Source: CAIVVT01 sp963757265 (GTDB lineage: Bacteria > Acidobacteriota > Terriglobia > Bryobacterales > Bryobacteraceae). Taken from it: a DNA stretch of 64,000 nt. This document shows positions 7,869-17,204 of the stretch, piece after piece; positions within the stretch are counted from its first letter, which is position 1; the number at the start of each line of letters is the position of its first letter. The translations under genes and the position numbers were made by a program. The stretch covers positions 1,426,001 to 1,490,000 of the forward strand of contig CAVWRA010000006.1 of the NCBI GenBank assembly GCA_963757265.1, written 5' to 3'. The notes under the pieces are model-generated. The model was not told the origin of the DNA and did not search any database. It saw only the letters and a list, made by a program, of their open reading frames with translations.

Positions 7869-9506
7869 ATGAGCTGGCTTCAGAACTACACCCCCGCGCT
7901 GGGGAGTCTCGCATTGTCGGCGGCCGTCGCGGCCCTGCCGCTGGCCGTGTTGCTGGTCCTGCTGGGCGTGTTGCGCAAGCCCGGCTGGCTGGCCGCGCTG
8001 GCCGCGTTGGCGACGGCCTTCGCCGTCACTACCGGCGTCTACGGGATGCCCATCATCCTGGCCTGCAGCGCCAGCCTCTACGGCGCCGCCTATGGCCTCT
8101 TCCCGCTGTGCTGGATCCTGTTCTGGGCCATCCTGCTGTACCGCATCACGGTGGAGACGGGCCGCTTCGAGGTGATCAAGGACTCCATCGGCAGCGTGAC
8201 CGGGGACCGGCGGTTGCAGGCGCTGTTGATTGCCTTCGCCTTCGGCTCGTTCGTCGAGGGCGCGGCGGGCTTCGGCGCGCCGGTCGCCGTGGCGGCGGCG
8301 ATGCTGGCCGGGCTGGGCTTCTCGCCGTTCTACGCGGCGGCCATCTGCCTGCTGGCCAACACAGCGCCGGTGGCCTTCGGCTCGCTCGGCATTCCGATCA
8401 TCACCCTGGCCGGCATCACCGGCCTGAAGGCCGAACTGCTCAGCGCGGCGGTCGGCCTCATCTGCACGCCGGTGTCGCTGATCATCCCGGCTTACCTGGT
8501 GGCCGTGATGGGCGGATGGCGCGCGTTGAAGGGCGTCTGGCCGGCGGCGGCGGTGTGCGGCCTGGCCTACGCCGGCTGCCAGTTGCTGTTCTCCATTACG
8601 CTGGGACCGCAGTTGACGGGCATCCTGGGCTCGCTGGTGACCATCGTCGTGCTGATCGCGATGCTGCGCTGGTGGAAGCCGCGGGACGCGTTCGCGCTCG
8701 AGGGCGACAGCCCCGTCGCGGCCGAACGGACGCGGCACGGCGGCGGCGCGATCCTGAGCGCCTGGCTGCCGTACGGCATTCTGGTGGTGTTCGTGCTGGC
8801 GTGGGGCCACGGCTGGGTGGCGGCGTGGCTGAACCGGGCGACCTTCGTTGTGAGCTGGCCGTACCTGCACAACGCCGTGGGGCAGCAGCCGCCGGCCGTG
8901 GTGCATGCCGGGCTCTACGCGGCGCAGTACAAGTTGAACTGGCTGGCCGCCGCCGGAACGGCCTGCATGCTGGCGTGCCTGGTCTCGGCCGCCGCCACGC
9001 GCATGCGGCCGCGCGCGCTGCTCCAGGTGACCGGCGCGACGGCGGTGCAGCTTGCCAAGCCGGTGCTGACCGTCGCACTGATGCTGGCGCTGGCCTTCCT
9101 CATGAACTACAGCGGCGCCACGGCGACGCTGGGTCTGGCCTTCGCCGCCAGCGGCGCGGCGTTCCCCTTCTTCAGCGCGCTGCTGGGCTGGATCGGCGTC
9201 TTCCTTACGGGCAGCGACACGGCGTCCAACGCCCTGTTCGGCGGCCTGCAGGTGGTCACGGCGACGCACCTGCACCTGAACCCGGTGCTGATGGCGGCGT
9301 CGAATTCGAGCGGCGGGGTGATGGGCAAGATGATCAGCCTGCAGAGCATCGCGGTCGCTGTCGCAGCCACCGGCTTGGCGCAGCGCGACGAGTCGCGCCT
9401 GTTCCGGTTCACGCTGCGGCACAGCGTGCTGCTGGCGTCGATCGTGGGCCTGATCGTGGTGTTCTACGCGTACGTGATGCCGGAGTGGATGCCGGTGTTG
9501 AAATAG
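7869..9506 (+). CDS. lctP: L-lactate permease (LctP family)
   Basis: Inner-membrane lactate/glycolate:proton symporter, 545 aa, about 12-14 membrane spans. The family signature GSFVEGAAGFGAPVAVAA is present around residues 121-138, and the second conserved block GSDTASNALFGGLQ near residue 450. The length matches LldP/LctP. No lactate dehydrogenase gene is adjacent, so the substrate (lactate or glycolate) is inferred from family only. The gene converges on trpS with a 16-base gap. Confidence 0.9.
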   Translation: MSWLQNYTPALGSLALSAAVAALPLAVLLVLLGVLRKPGWLAALAALATAFAVTTGVYGMPIILACSASLYGAAYGLFPLCWILFWAILLYRITVETGRFEVIKDSIGSVTGDRRLQALLIAFAFGSFVEGAAGFGAPVAVAAAMLAGLGFSPFYAAAICLLANTAPVAFGSLGIPIITLAGITGLKAELLSAAVGLICTPVSLIIPAYLVAVMGGWRALKGVWPAAAVCGLAYAGCQLLFSITLGPQLTGILGSLVTIVVLIAMLRWWKPRDAFALEGDSPVAAERTRHGGGAILSAWLPYGILVVFVLAWGHGWVAAWLNRATFVVSWPYLHNAVGQQPPAVVHAGLYAAQYKLNWLAAAGTACMLACLVSAAATRMRPRALLQVTGATAVQLAKPVLTVALMLALAFLMNYSGATATLGLAFAASGAAFPFFSALLGWIGVFLTGSDTASNALFGGLQVVTATHLHLNPVLMAASNSSGGVMGKMISLQSIAVAVAATGLAQRDESRLFRFTLRHSVLLASIVGLIVVFYAYVMPEWMPVLK

Positions 9507-9522
9507 GGAACGGCGGGCGCGC

Positions 9523-10512
<990 letters not shown>

Positions 10513-10543
10513 GCTGTTAGGGATTCTCTTCCATCCTACGCGA

Positions 10544-11911
10544 ATGACTTCCGATACCGACAACACGGGCGGCGAGCCGCAAGCGGCGCAGCAGCCGGAC
10601 GCTGCGACGGACGTCCAGCCCGACATTGCAGCGCCAGCTCCGGCGGAGATGCACGACGGCGCTGCGGCTGCATCCGAGCCCGACGTTGAACCGGAGGCCC
10701 GAACGCCGGCGGCGATCGAGGTGCAGGTGGAGAAGTGGGTGTACGGCGGGGCAGGCCTGGCGCGCGTGGACGGCAAGGTGCTGATGATCCCCTACACGCT
10801 GCCGGGGGAGCGGGTGAGAGTGGAGGTCACGCGGGACCACGGCGGGTTTGCCGAGGCGCGGGTGCGGGAGCTGGTGGAGCGCTCGCCGGAGCGCGTCCAG
10901 CCGCCGTGCCCGGTGTTCGGACGGTGCGGGGGATGCCACTACCAGCACGCCACGGCGGAGTTCCAGGCGGCGCGCAAGGCGGAGATGGCGCGCGAGGTGT
11001 TGCGCCGGGTGGGCAAGCTGGATGCGCCGGCCGAGATCGGCATCCTGGCCGCGGAGCCGTGGGGCTATCGCAACCGGACGCAGTTCCACACCGATGGACG
11101 CGAGATCGGATTCCTGGAGGCGGGGTCGCACCGGCTGGTGGCGGTGGACGACTGTCCGATCTCGGCGCCCAAGATCAACGAGAGCCTGGACGCGCTGCGC
11201 TACATGCTGCGCGACCGCGGGTGGCCGCGCTTCGTGCGCAGCATCGAGCTGTTCACCAATGGCACCGAGACGATGGTCAACGTGCTCGAAACCGAGGGCG
11301 GGCAGGGCGTGGCCAAAGGCTTCTTTGATTGGCTGGGCAAGCAGATCGAGGGGGCGGCGCTGGGCGGCATCGACTACCAGGCGGCGGGCGAGACGTATCG
11401 CGTCAGCCACGGCGCGTTCTTCCAGGTGAACCGGTTCCTGGTGGACGCTCTGGCCGAGAAGGCGGTGGAGGGGGCCGAGGGGCGCGCGGCGCTGGACCTG
11501 TACTCGGGGGTGGGGCTGTTCGCGGTGCGGCTGGCGCGGCGGTTCGGCGCGGTGGCAGCGGTGGAGTCGAATCATCAGGCGGCGCGCGATCTGGCGCGGA
11601 ACGCGGAGCGGGCGGGCGTGCAAGTGGAGGTCCACGCGATGCAGGCCGAGCAGTACCTGGCGACGCTCCAGTCGGCGCCGGAGTTCGTGCTGGCCGACCC
11701 GCCGCGCAGCGGGCTGGGCAAGCACGTCGTGGAGCACCTGGTGCGGCTGCGGCCGGCGCAGGTGCACGTGGTGAGTTGCGATCCGGCGACGCTGGCGCGC
11801 GACGCGGCGGGGCTGATCGCGGGCGGCTACCGGCTGGAGAAGCTGACCATGGCGGACCTGTTCCCGCAGACCTACCACATCGAGACGATCGCGGCTTTCC
11901 GGCGGGAGTAG
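10544..11911 (+). CDS. rlmD: 23S rRNA (uracil-5-)-methyltransferase, RlmD/TrmA family
   Basis: SAM-dependent m5U methyltransferase, 455 aa. A TRAM-type N-terminal domain is followed by the 4Fe-4S cysteine motif CPVFGRCGGCHYQH near residues 118-131, which marks RlmC/RlmD rather than TrmA. The methyltransferase domain shows LDLYSGVGLFA (SAM loop), ADPPRSGL and the catalytic cysteine in VVSCDPATLARD. The start at 10544 is chosen; an ATG at 10511 in the same frame would overlap trpS. The N-terminal ~60 residues are low-complexity Ala/Pro/Glu. The exact target uridine is not determined by sequence alone. Confidence 0.88.
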   Translation: MTSDTDNTGGEPQAAQQPDAATDVQPDIAAPAPAEMHDGAAAASEPDVEPEARTPAAIEVQVEKWVYGGAGLARVDGKVLMIPYTLPGERVRVEVTRDHGGFAEARVRELVERSPERVQPPCPVFGRCGGCHYQHATAEFQAARKAEMAREVLRRVGKLDAPAEIGILAAEPWGYRNRTQFHTDGREIGFLEAGSHRLVAVDDCPISAPKINESLDALRYMLRDRGWPRFVRSIELFTNGTETMVNVLETEGGQGVAKGFFDWLGKQIEGAALGGIDYQAAGETYRVSHGAFFQVNRFLVDALAEKAVEGAEGRAALDLYSGVGLFAVRLARRFGAVAAVESNHQAARDLARNAERAGVQVEVHAMQAEQYLATLQSAPEFVLADPPRSGLGKHVVEHLVRLRPAQVHVVSCDPATLARDAAGLIAGGYRLEKLTMADLFPQTYHIETIAAFRRE

Positions 11912-11975
11912 GCGTCTTCGAGTGGGGTTGAAGACCGGGTCAGGAGACGGCTGAAGGTCACGCGGCGCGGTGATA

Positions 11976-12174
11976 GCGCGGGGACACACCCAATCGTCCA
12001 CGGGGGGACGCTTGGGTGTCGCCCTCGGCAAGAGCTCGAGTGGTAGTGGTTGCAGGTGAGTGGGCCTCGGTGTCCCCCGCGCAAGTTGGGGGTCGCGGCG
12101 TCGCAGGGTCCAAGCGTTGACACGAGTGTCTGTCAATACCGGCACATCGTGGACACGGCAGGCACGAGTGCCTG
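11976..12174. repeat. Cluster of nested inverted repeats
   Basis: Between the convergent rRNA methyltransferase and sugar porter genes. 11986-12019 is a hairpin with arms ACACCCAA+CGTCC and GGACG+TTGGGTGT around a short loop and one mismatch. It lies inside a wider pair, GCGCGGGG...CCCCGCGC, spanning about 11976-12082. 12117-12136 reads TTGACA...TGTCAA with an inner GACAC/GTGTC, and 12159-12174 is CAGGCAC-GA-GTGCCTG. No plausible gene was found in the 415-base gap. These look like short interspersed palindromic elements, and some may also terminate transcription. Confidence 0.55.
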
Positions 12175-12226
12175 CGCCACCCGCCTCCGCGACTCTTGTC
12201 GCTGTGGCGGGCAAGCAAGGTGCGCC

Positions 12227-12310
12227 CGCTCCCTCGCGGTCGCGGCTCTGAAACGCAGTCGCGGCGGCGAAACAACACAACCGCTCCCTGACGGTCGCGG
12301 CTCTGAAACG
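12227..12310. repeat. Two copies of the GGTCGCGGCTCTGAAAC short repeat
   Basis: Copies at 12227-12255 and 12282-12310 share CGCTCCCT(C/G)(G/A)CGGTCGCGG followed by CTCTGAAACG, about 29 bases each. The same unit recurs at 13941-14026, in opposite orientation at 43490-43614, and degenerate at 61650-61677. It is a dispersed intergenic repeat family of this genome, noncoding, with partial dyad symmetry. Confidence 0.75.
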
Positions 12311-12326
12311 CGGTCGCGGGCGGGCG

Positions 12327-13655
12327 CTAATGGATGCCCAGTTTCTTCTGCATCTGCTCGAGGGAGAGACCTTTGGTCTCGGGGAAGACAAATAGCACGA
12401 CGAAGAATTGCAGGGCCATCATCGTCGCAAAGAGGATGAACGGGGCCGCGCCGGATGAGCGCGCGATTTGCGGGAAGGTCCAGGCGATCAGCGCGTTCAT
12501 AAACCAATGCGTGAAGCTGCCCAGGCTTTGCCCCTTGGCGCGCACGCGGTTGGGGAAAATCTCGCTCAGGTAAACCCAGATCACGGCCCCTTGCGAGAAC
12601 GCGAAGAAGCCGATAAAGCCGACCAGCAGCCAGACCAGCAGCTCCTCGTGATGGTGCGACGCGAAGATCGCGGCGACGCCGGCCAGGCATACCGCGGTGC
12701 CGACCGAGCCGATGAGCAGCATGCGCTTGCGGCCCAGCTTGTCGATCACCGACATGGCCAGGATGGTCGCCAGCAGGTTGGTCGCGCCGATGGCGACAGC
12801 CTGCAGATCGCTGGAGACTTTGTCGAAACCGGCGCGGGCAAAGATGTCGTTGAGGTAATACAGAATCGCGTTGATGCCGGAGAGCTGATTGAACATGCCA
12901 ATGAGAATCGCCAGCAGGACCGGGAGACGGTATTTGGCCTGGAACAGCGGCTCGTCGCCCCGGCTGTGCGCGGCGTCGATCGATTCGACGATCTCGGCCA
13001 GTTCGCGTTCGCAGTCCTCCTCGCCGATCTGCTGTAGCACGCCGCGGGCCTCGTCGATGCGTCCCTGTTTCACCAGCCAGCGCGGGCTCTGCGGGATGCC
13101 GATCAGCATCAGGAAGAAGACCACCGCCGGGAAGGCGGCTACGCCCAGCTTCCAGCGCCATTCCAAGTCGCCGAATCCGGCCAGGCCGATGAGGTAGTTC
13201 GAAAAGTAGGCGACCAGGATTCCGAAGACGATATTGAACTGGAAGAAGCCCACCAGGCGGCCGCGGAGGCGGGCCGGCGAGATCTCGGCGATGTACATCG
13301 GACCGAGCACGGAGGAGCCGCCGATGCCCAGGCCGCCGATGAAGCGGAAGGCGACCAGCGAGTACCAGTCCCAGGAGAAGGCGCAGCCAACCGCCGAGAC
13401 GAAATACAGCACGGCCATGAGCTGCAGCGCGCCGCGACGCCCGCGGCGGTCGCCCAGAACGCCGGCGAACAATGCGCCCACGATGGTGCCGCAGAGCGCA
13501 CTGGCGACGGTGAAGCCCAGGGCGCGTTCCGAAAGATGAAACGTGTCGGTCAGGGCCTTGGTCGTGCCGGCGATGACCGCCGTATCAAATCCGAACAGCA
13601 GGCCGCCGAGCGCGGCCACCACTGTGCTCTTCACAACATGCGAATCCAGTTTCAT
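12327..13655 (-). CDS. MFS sugar porter
   Basis: Major facilitator of the sugar porter family, 442 aa, 12 membrane spans. Family motifs are visible: GGLLFGFDTAVIAG in helix 1, DRRGRRGA between helices 2 and 3, GGLGIGGSS, SPARLRGRLVG, PQSPRWL and the C-terminal PETKGLSLEQM. It probably takes up a monosaccharide (glucose, xylose or arabinose type) with protons; the substrate is not determined. The ATG at 13655 is preceded by a GGAG ribosome binding site. A MITE-like repeat lies only 26 bases upstream of the start and may carry or disrupt its promoter. Confidence 0.9.
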   Translation of the reverse strand: MKLDSHVVKSTVVAALGGLLFGFDTAVIAGTTKALTDTFHLSERALGFTVASALCGTIVGALFAGVLGDRRGRRGALQLMAVLYFVSAVGCAFSWDWYSLVAFRFIGGLGIGGSSVLGPMYIAEISPARLRGRLVGFFQFNIVFGILVAYFSNYLIGLAGFGDLEWRWKLGVAAFPAVVFFLMLIGIPQSPRWLVKQGRIDEARGVLQQIGEEDCERELAEIVESIDAAHSRGDEPLFQAKYRLPVLLAILIGMFNQLSGINAILYYLNDIFARAGFDKVSSDLQAVAIGATNLLATILAMSVIDKLGRKRMLLIGSVGTAVCLAGVAAIFASHHHEELLVWLLVGFIGFFAFSQGAVIWVYLSEIFPNRVRAKGQSLGSFTHWFMNALIAWTFPQIARSSGAAPFILFATMMALQFFVVLFVFPETKGLSLEQMQKKLGIH

Positions 13656-13680
13656 TGCGTCTCCAAGGTGTTGGGCGCTT

Positions 13681-13860
13681 AACCCGGATGTTTCACCAAC
13701 AATCGGCTGCGGCGCGCGATAGGGCCGCATCTGCTTCGTTGCACTCCGTCGCCGTCCTCAACGTACCGCCAAGTACGCCTGCGGGCGGCTCCCGTCGTGC
13801 GCCTAGTACCTGCAGCCCTCTCATCGCGCCTCGCGGCGATCGTGGTGCAACATCCGGGTT
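13681..13860 (-). mobile_element. MITE-like element, copy A (about 180 bp)
   Basis: Noncoding element bounded by inverted termini: AACCCGGATGTTTCAC on the left, and on the right the near-complement with one mismatch. The interior is about 85-90% identical, by eye, to the element at 39081-39262 in opposite orientation. It carries no transposase. TA dinucleotides flank the ACCCGG...CCGGGT core on both sides, as expected if an IS630/Tc1-type transposase moved it (inference). Confidence 0.75.
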
Positions 13861-13940
13861 AGAACAAAACGGATTCTACTCTATCAAAGGCCGGAAGCGC
13901 CTCCGGCGGGCGGGCAGGCGCGGTGCGACGTTCGCGCCTT

Positions 13941-14026
13941 AACAGTCGCGGCTCTCAAACAGAACAACCGACTCCCTTACGGTCGCGGCTCTGAAACACA
14001 ACCGCTCCTTTCTGTCGCGGCTCAAA
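13941..14026. repeat. Three copies of the GGTCGCGGCTCTGAAAC short repeat
   Basis: Copies start near 13941 (partial), 13968 and 14000. They lie just downstream of the czcA stop codon. The middle copy reads CTCCCTTACGGTCGCGG followed by CTCTGAAAC. Same family as at 12227 and 43490. Confidence 0.7.
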
Positions 14027-14063
14027 AAGATCGTCTCAGTAGCGTCGTCTTCGTGACAGGCCG

Positions 14064-17000
14064 CTAGGATTCGGTTTCCGCGGACTCGATCAAGGGCAGC
14101 TTGTCGGTCGGGCGGGCCCACCACACGTAGAACGTGGGCAGCAGGAAAACGCTGACCACCAGGTCGGCGACCAGGCCGCCAACGATGACGATGGCGAAGG
14201 GGCGCTGCGAGTCCGACCCGATGGCGTGCGACATGGCGGCCGGCAATAGTCCCAGCGTGGCCACAAGCATGGTCATCATGATCGGCCGCAGGCGGCGGAC
14301 CGCGCCTTCCACGGCGGCGTTGACTATGGAACGTCCGCGCGCGCGCAACTGGTTAATGTACTCCACCATGATCACGCCGATCTGCACCGAAGCGCCGAAC
14401 AGGGCCAGGAAGCCGATGCCCGAGGAGACGCTGAAGTGGGTGCCGGTGAGGAGCAGGGCGAAGAGCCCCCCGATCGGGGCGATGAACAGGGTCATGAGAT
14501 TGAGGCAGGCCCATTTCACGCTGCCGAAGGCGGTGTAGAGGATCAGGAAGATGATGAGGATGGTGACCGGGACGATGACCGCCAGGCGGGCCTGGGAGCG
14601 CTGCTGGCTTTCGTATTCGCCGGCCCAATCGTACTTGTAGCCGGGGGGCAGCTTGACCTGGCGGTTGACCTTGGCCATGGCCTCTTCGACGGTGCTGCCG
14701 AGGTCGCGGCCGCGCACGCTGTACTTGACGGCGACGAAGCGCTGATTGGCTTCGCGATAGATTTCGGAGGCGCCGTCGGTGGTCTCGATGCGGCAAAGCT
14801 GTGCCAGAGAGACGCGCTCACCGGAGGGCGCCAGCAGGCGGATGTTGGCGATGGCCTCCTTGGTGTCGCGGTACGGCGTCTCGTAGCGCAACACCAGGTC
14901 GAAGCGCTGCTCGCCCTGCAGCACCTGGCTGACGGCGGTGCCGCCGACCGCGGTCTGAATCGCGTCCTGCACGTCGGCGACGTTGATCTGGTAGCGCGCG
15001 GCGCGCTGGCGGTCGACTGTCACGTTCAGGTTGGGCTGGCCGATCACGCGGAACACGCCCAGGTCCTCGATGCCCTGGACGCCGTGCATGATGGCCACGA
15101 TCTCGTCGGCCTTGGCCTCGAGCAGCTTCAGGTCGTCGCCGAAGATTTTCAGCGCGAGCTCGCCCTTCACGCCGCTGACCGCCTCCTCCATGTTGTCGGC
15201 GATGGGCTGCGAGAAATTCCAATTCACGCCCGGGATCTTCGAGAGTTCGGCGTTCATGGCGGCAATGAGTTGCTCTTTGTCCTCATGGAAGACGGGCCGC
15301 CACTGGCCCTTGGGCTTCAGATCGACAAAGTATTCGGTATTGAAGAAGCCGGTGGTGTCGGTGCCGTCATCGGGGCGGCCCACCTGGCTGGTGGTTACGG
15401 TGACCTCGGGGAACCTGGCGAGCAACACGCGCGCCTGATCGGCCAGGCGGATGCCTTCGGTCGGACCCGTGCTGGGGGCCAGCGTTCCGCGCACCCAGAT
15501 GGCGCCCTCGTCGAGGTGTGGCAGGAACTCCGACCCGATCAGGCCGCTCAGCAGGAGCAGCACGGTCACGCCGATGCCAACGACCGACATGCCGACGATG
15601 ATCCAGAGGTGATGAACGGCCCATGTCACGCCATAGCGGTACTGGCCGGTAATCCATTCGATGATCGGATTGCGCCATTCCTTGACGCCCTTGCGAAAGG
15701 CGTAGCTGGCGAGAACCGTCGCGATGAGTATCGAAAAGATCAGCGCGCCCAGCAGGGCGAAGGCGACGGTCCAGGCCATGGGCTTGAAGAGGCGGCCTTC
15801 CACTCGTTGCAATGTGAAGATCGGCAGGAAAGCGGTGATGACCATGGCCTTGGCATAGAAGACCGGACGCTGCACTTCGTGCGCCGCGGCGCGTATCCTG
15901 TCGTGCACGGAGAGTCCGCCGCTTTCCTCCCTGCCCAGGTGGCGGATGATGTTCTCGATCATCACCACGGAACCATCCACGACCATGCCGAAATCGAGTG
16001 CGCCCAGCGAGAGCAGGTTGGCCGGGATTTTGCTGAGGTCCAGACAAATGGCGGCGAACATCAGGGAAAAGGGGATGGTGATGGCGATGATCAGGGCGCC
16101 GCGGATATTACCCAGGAACAGAAACAGAACCACCGACACGAGCAGCATGCCCTTGGTGAGGTTCTTCTCCACCGTGCGGGTAGTGAAATGCACCAGATCG
16201 CTGCGATCGAGGAACGGAACGACCTTCACGCCCGGAGGCAGGATGCGCTCGTTCAACTCCTTGACCTTGGCGTGGATGCCCTTCAACGTCGCGTCGGCCT
16301 CGGTGCCTTTTTGCAGCAGCAGAATGCCTTCCACCACGTCATCGTTGTCGATGATCCTGCCGTCGGCGCGGTGGATCGACTTGCCGTTCCGGCCCAGCCG
16401 GATTTTCGGACCCTGCTCAACGACGGCGATATCCTTGACGCGCAGCGGGGTCCCGTTCCTGGTGGTGAGAACCGTCTCTTCAATGTCGTGGACATCCCTC
16501 ACCAGGCCCACGGCCCGAACGTCGATCTGCTGCAGACCGGACTCGATGAAGCTGCCGCCGGCGTTGACGTTGTTGGCCGCGAGCTGCTGCTCGACCTGAC
16601 CGATGCTCAGGCCGTGGGAGATGAGCTTGTTGGGATCGACCCGCACCTGGTATTCGCGCGTCATCCCGCCCAGACTCGACACGTCAACGACGTTGGGCAC
16701 GGACTTGAATTGCTTCTCCAGCACCCAGTCCTCGAGCGCCTTCAAATCCATGACGTCGTATTGCGGGTTAGTGCTTTTCAATGTGTAGAAGTAGATCTGG
16801 CCGACCGGGCTCCAGTCGGTGCCCATTTGCGGCTGCAGCCCCGCCGGCAGGGTCACCTGCGCCATCCGCTCGAGCACCTTCTGGCGATTCCATTCGTTTC
16901 TGGAGTCGTCGTCGAAGATCAGCATGATGCTGGAGAGGCCGAAAAGCGTAGTGGAGCGCAGATGTTCGAGGTGCGGCAGGCCGTTCATCACGATTTCCAA

Positions 17001-17204
17001 CGGAATCGTCACCTGCTGTTCGACCTCTTCGGCGGCGCGGCCGGGCCACTGCGTGATGACGTTCACGTAGTTGTTGGCCACGTCCGGATAAGCCTCGATG
17101 GGCAGCGCGCGGAAGGCCAGGATGCCCCACGCGAACAGCACGCACGCCAGGCCCAGAATGAAGAGCCGCTTGCCGAGCGCAAAATCGACGAGTCGCTGAA
17201 TCAT
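14064..17204 (-). CDS. czcA: Heavy-metal efflux RND transporter, CzcA type
   Basis: Inner-membrane proton-driven pump of the HME-RND family, 1046 aa, full length, exporting divalent metals from periplasm or cytoplasm through the partner adaptor and outer-membrane channel. The helix-4 motif DFGMVVDGSVVMIEN (around residues 400-415) is the CzcA/CnrA-like signature of divalent-cation pumps (Zn, Co, Ni) and differs from the Cu/Ag CusA motif. Two RND halves with large periplasmic loops are evident. The start overlaps the stop of the adaptor gene by one base, so the operon runs czcC-czcB-czcA. The metal is inferred, not shown. Confidence 0.92.
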   Translation of the reverse strand: MIQRLVDFALGKRLFILGLACVLFAWGILAFRALPIEAYPDVANNYVNVITQWPGRAAEEVEQQVTIPLEIVMNGLPHLEHLRSTTLFGLSSIMLIFDDDSRNEWNRQKVLERMAQVTLPAGLQPQMGTDWSPVGQIYFYTLKSTNPQYDVMDLKALEDWVLEKQFKSVPNVVDVSSLGGMTREYQVRVDPNKLISHGLSIGQVEQQLAANNVNAGGSFIESGLQQIDVRAVGLVRDVHDIEETVLTTRNGTPLRVKDIAVVEQGPKIRLGRNGKSIHRADGRIIDNDDVVEGILLLQKGTEADATLKGIHAKVKELNERILPPGVKVVPFLDRSDLVHFTTRTVEKNLTKGMLLVSVVLFLFLGNIRGALIIAITIPFSLMFAAICLDLSKIPANLLSLGALDFGMVVDGSVVMIENIIRHLGREESGGLSVHDRIRAAAHEVQRPVFYAKAMVITAFLPIFTLQRVEGRLFKPMAWTVAFALLGALIFSILIATVLASYAFRKGVKEWRNPIIEWITGQYRYGVTWAVHHLWIIVGMSVVGIGVTVLLLLSGLIGSEFLPHLDEGAIWVRGTLAPSTGPTEGIRLADQARVLLARFPEVTVTTSQVGRPDDGTDTTGFFNTEYFVDLKPKGQWRPVFHEDKEQLIAAMNAELSKIPGVNWNFSQPIADNMEEAVSGVKGELALKIFGDDLKLLEAKADEIVAIMHGVQGIEDLGVFRVIGQPNLNVTVDRQRAARYQINVADVQDAIQTAVGGTAVSQVLQGEQRFDLVLRYETPYRDTKEAIANIRLLAPSGERVSLAQLCRIETTDGASEIYREANQRFVAVKYSVRGRDLGSTVEEAMAKVNRQVKLPPGYKYDWAGEYESQQRSQARLAVIVPVTILIIFLILYTAFGSVKWACLNLMTLFIAPIGGLFALLLTGTHFSVSSGIGFLALFGASVQIGVIMVEYINQLRARGRSIVNAAVEGAVRRLRPIMMTMLVATLGLLPAAMSHAIGSDSQRPFAIVIVGGLVADLVVSVFLLPTFYVWWARPTDKLPLIESAETES

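Noticed and set aside
7677..9422. 581-codon open frame opposite the lactate permease
   Set aside because: Composition is Gln/Arg/Asp-rich as expected from reading a membrane-protein gene backwards; no domain seen.
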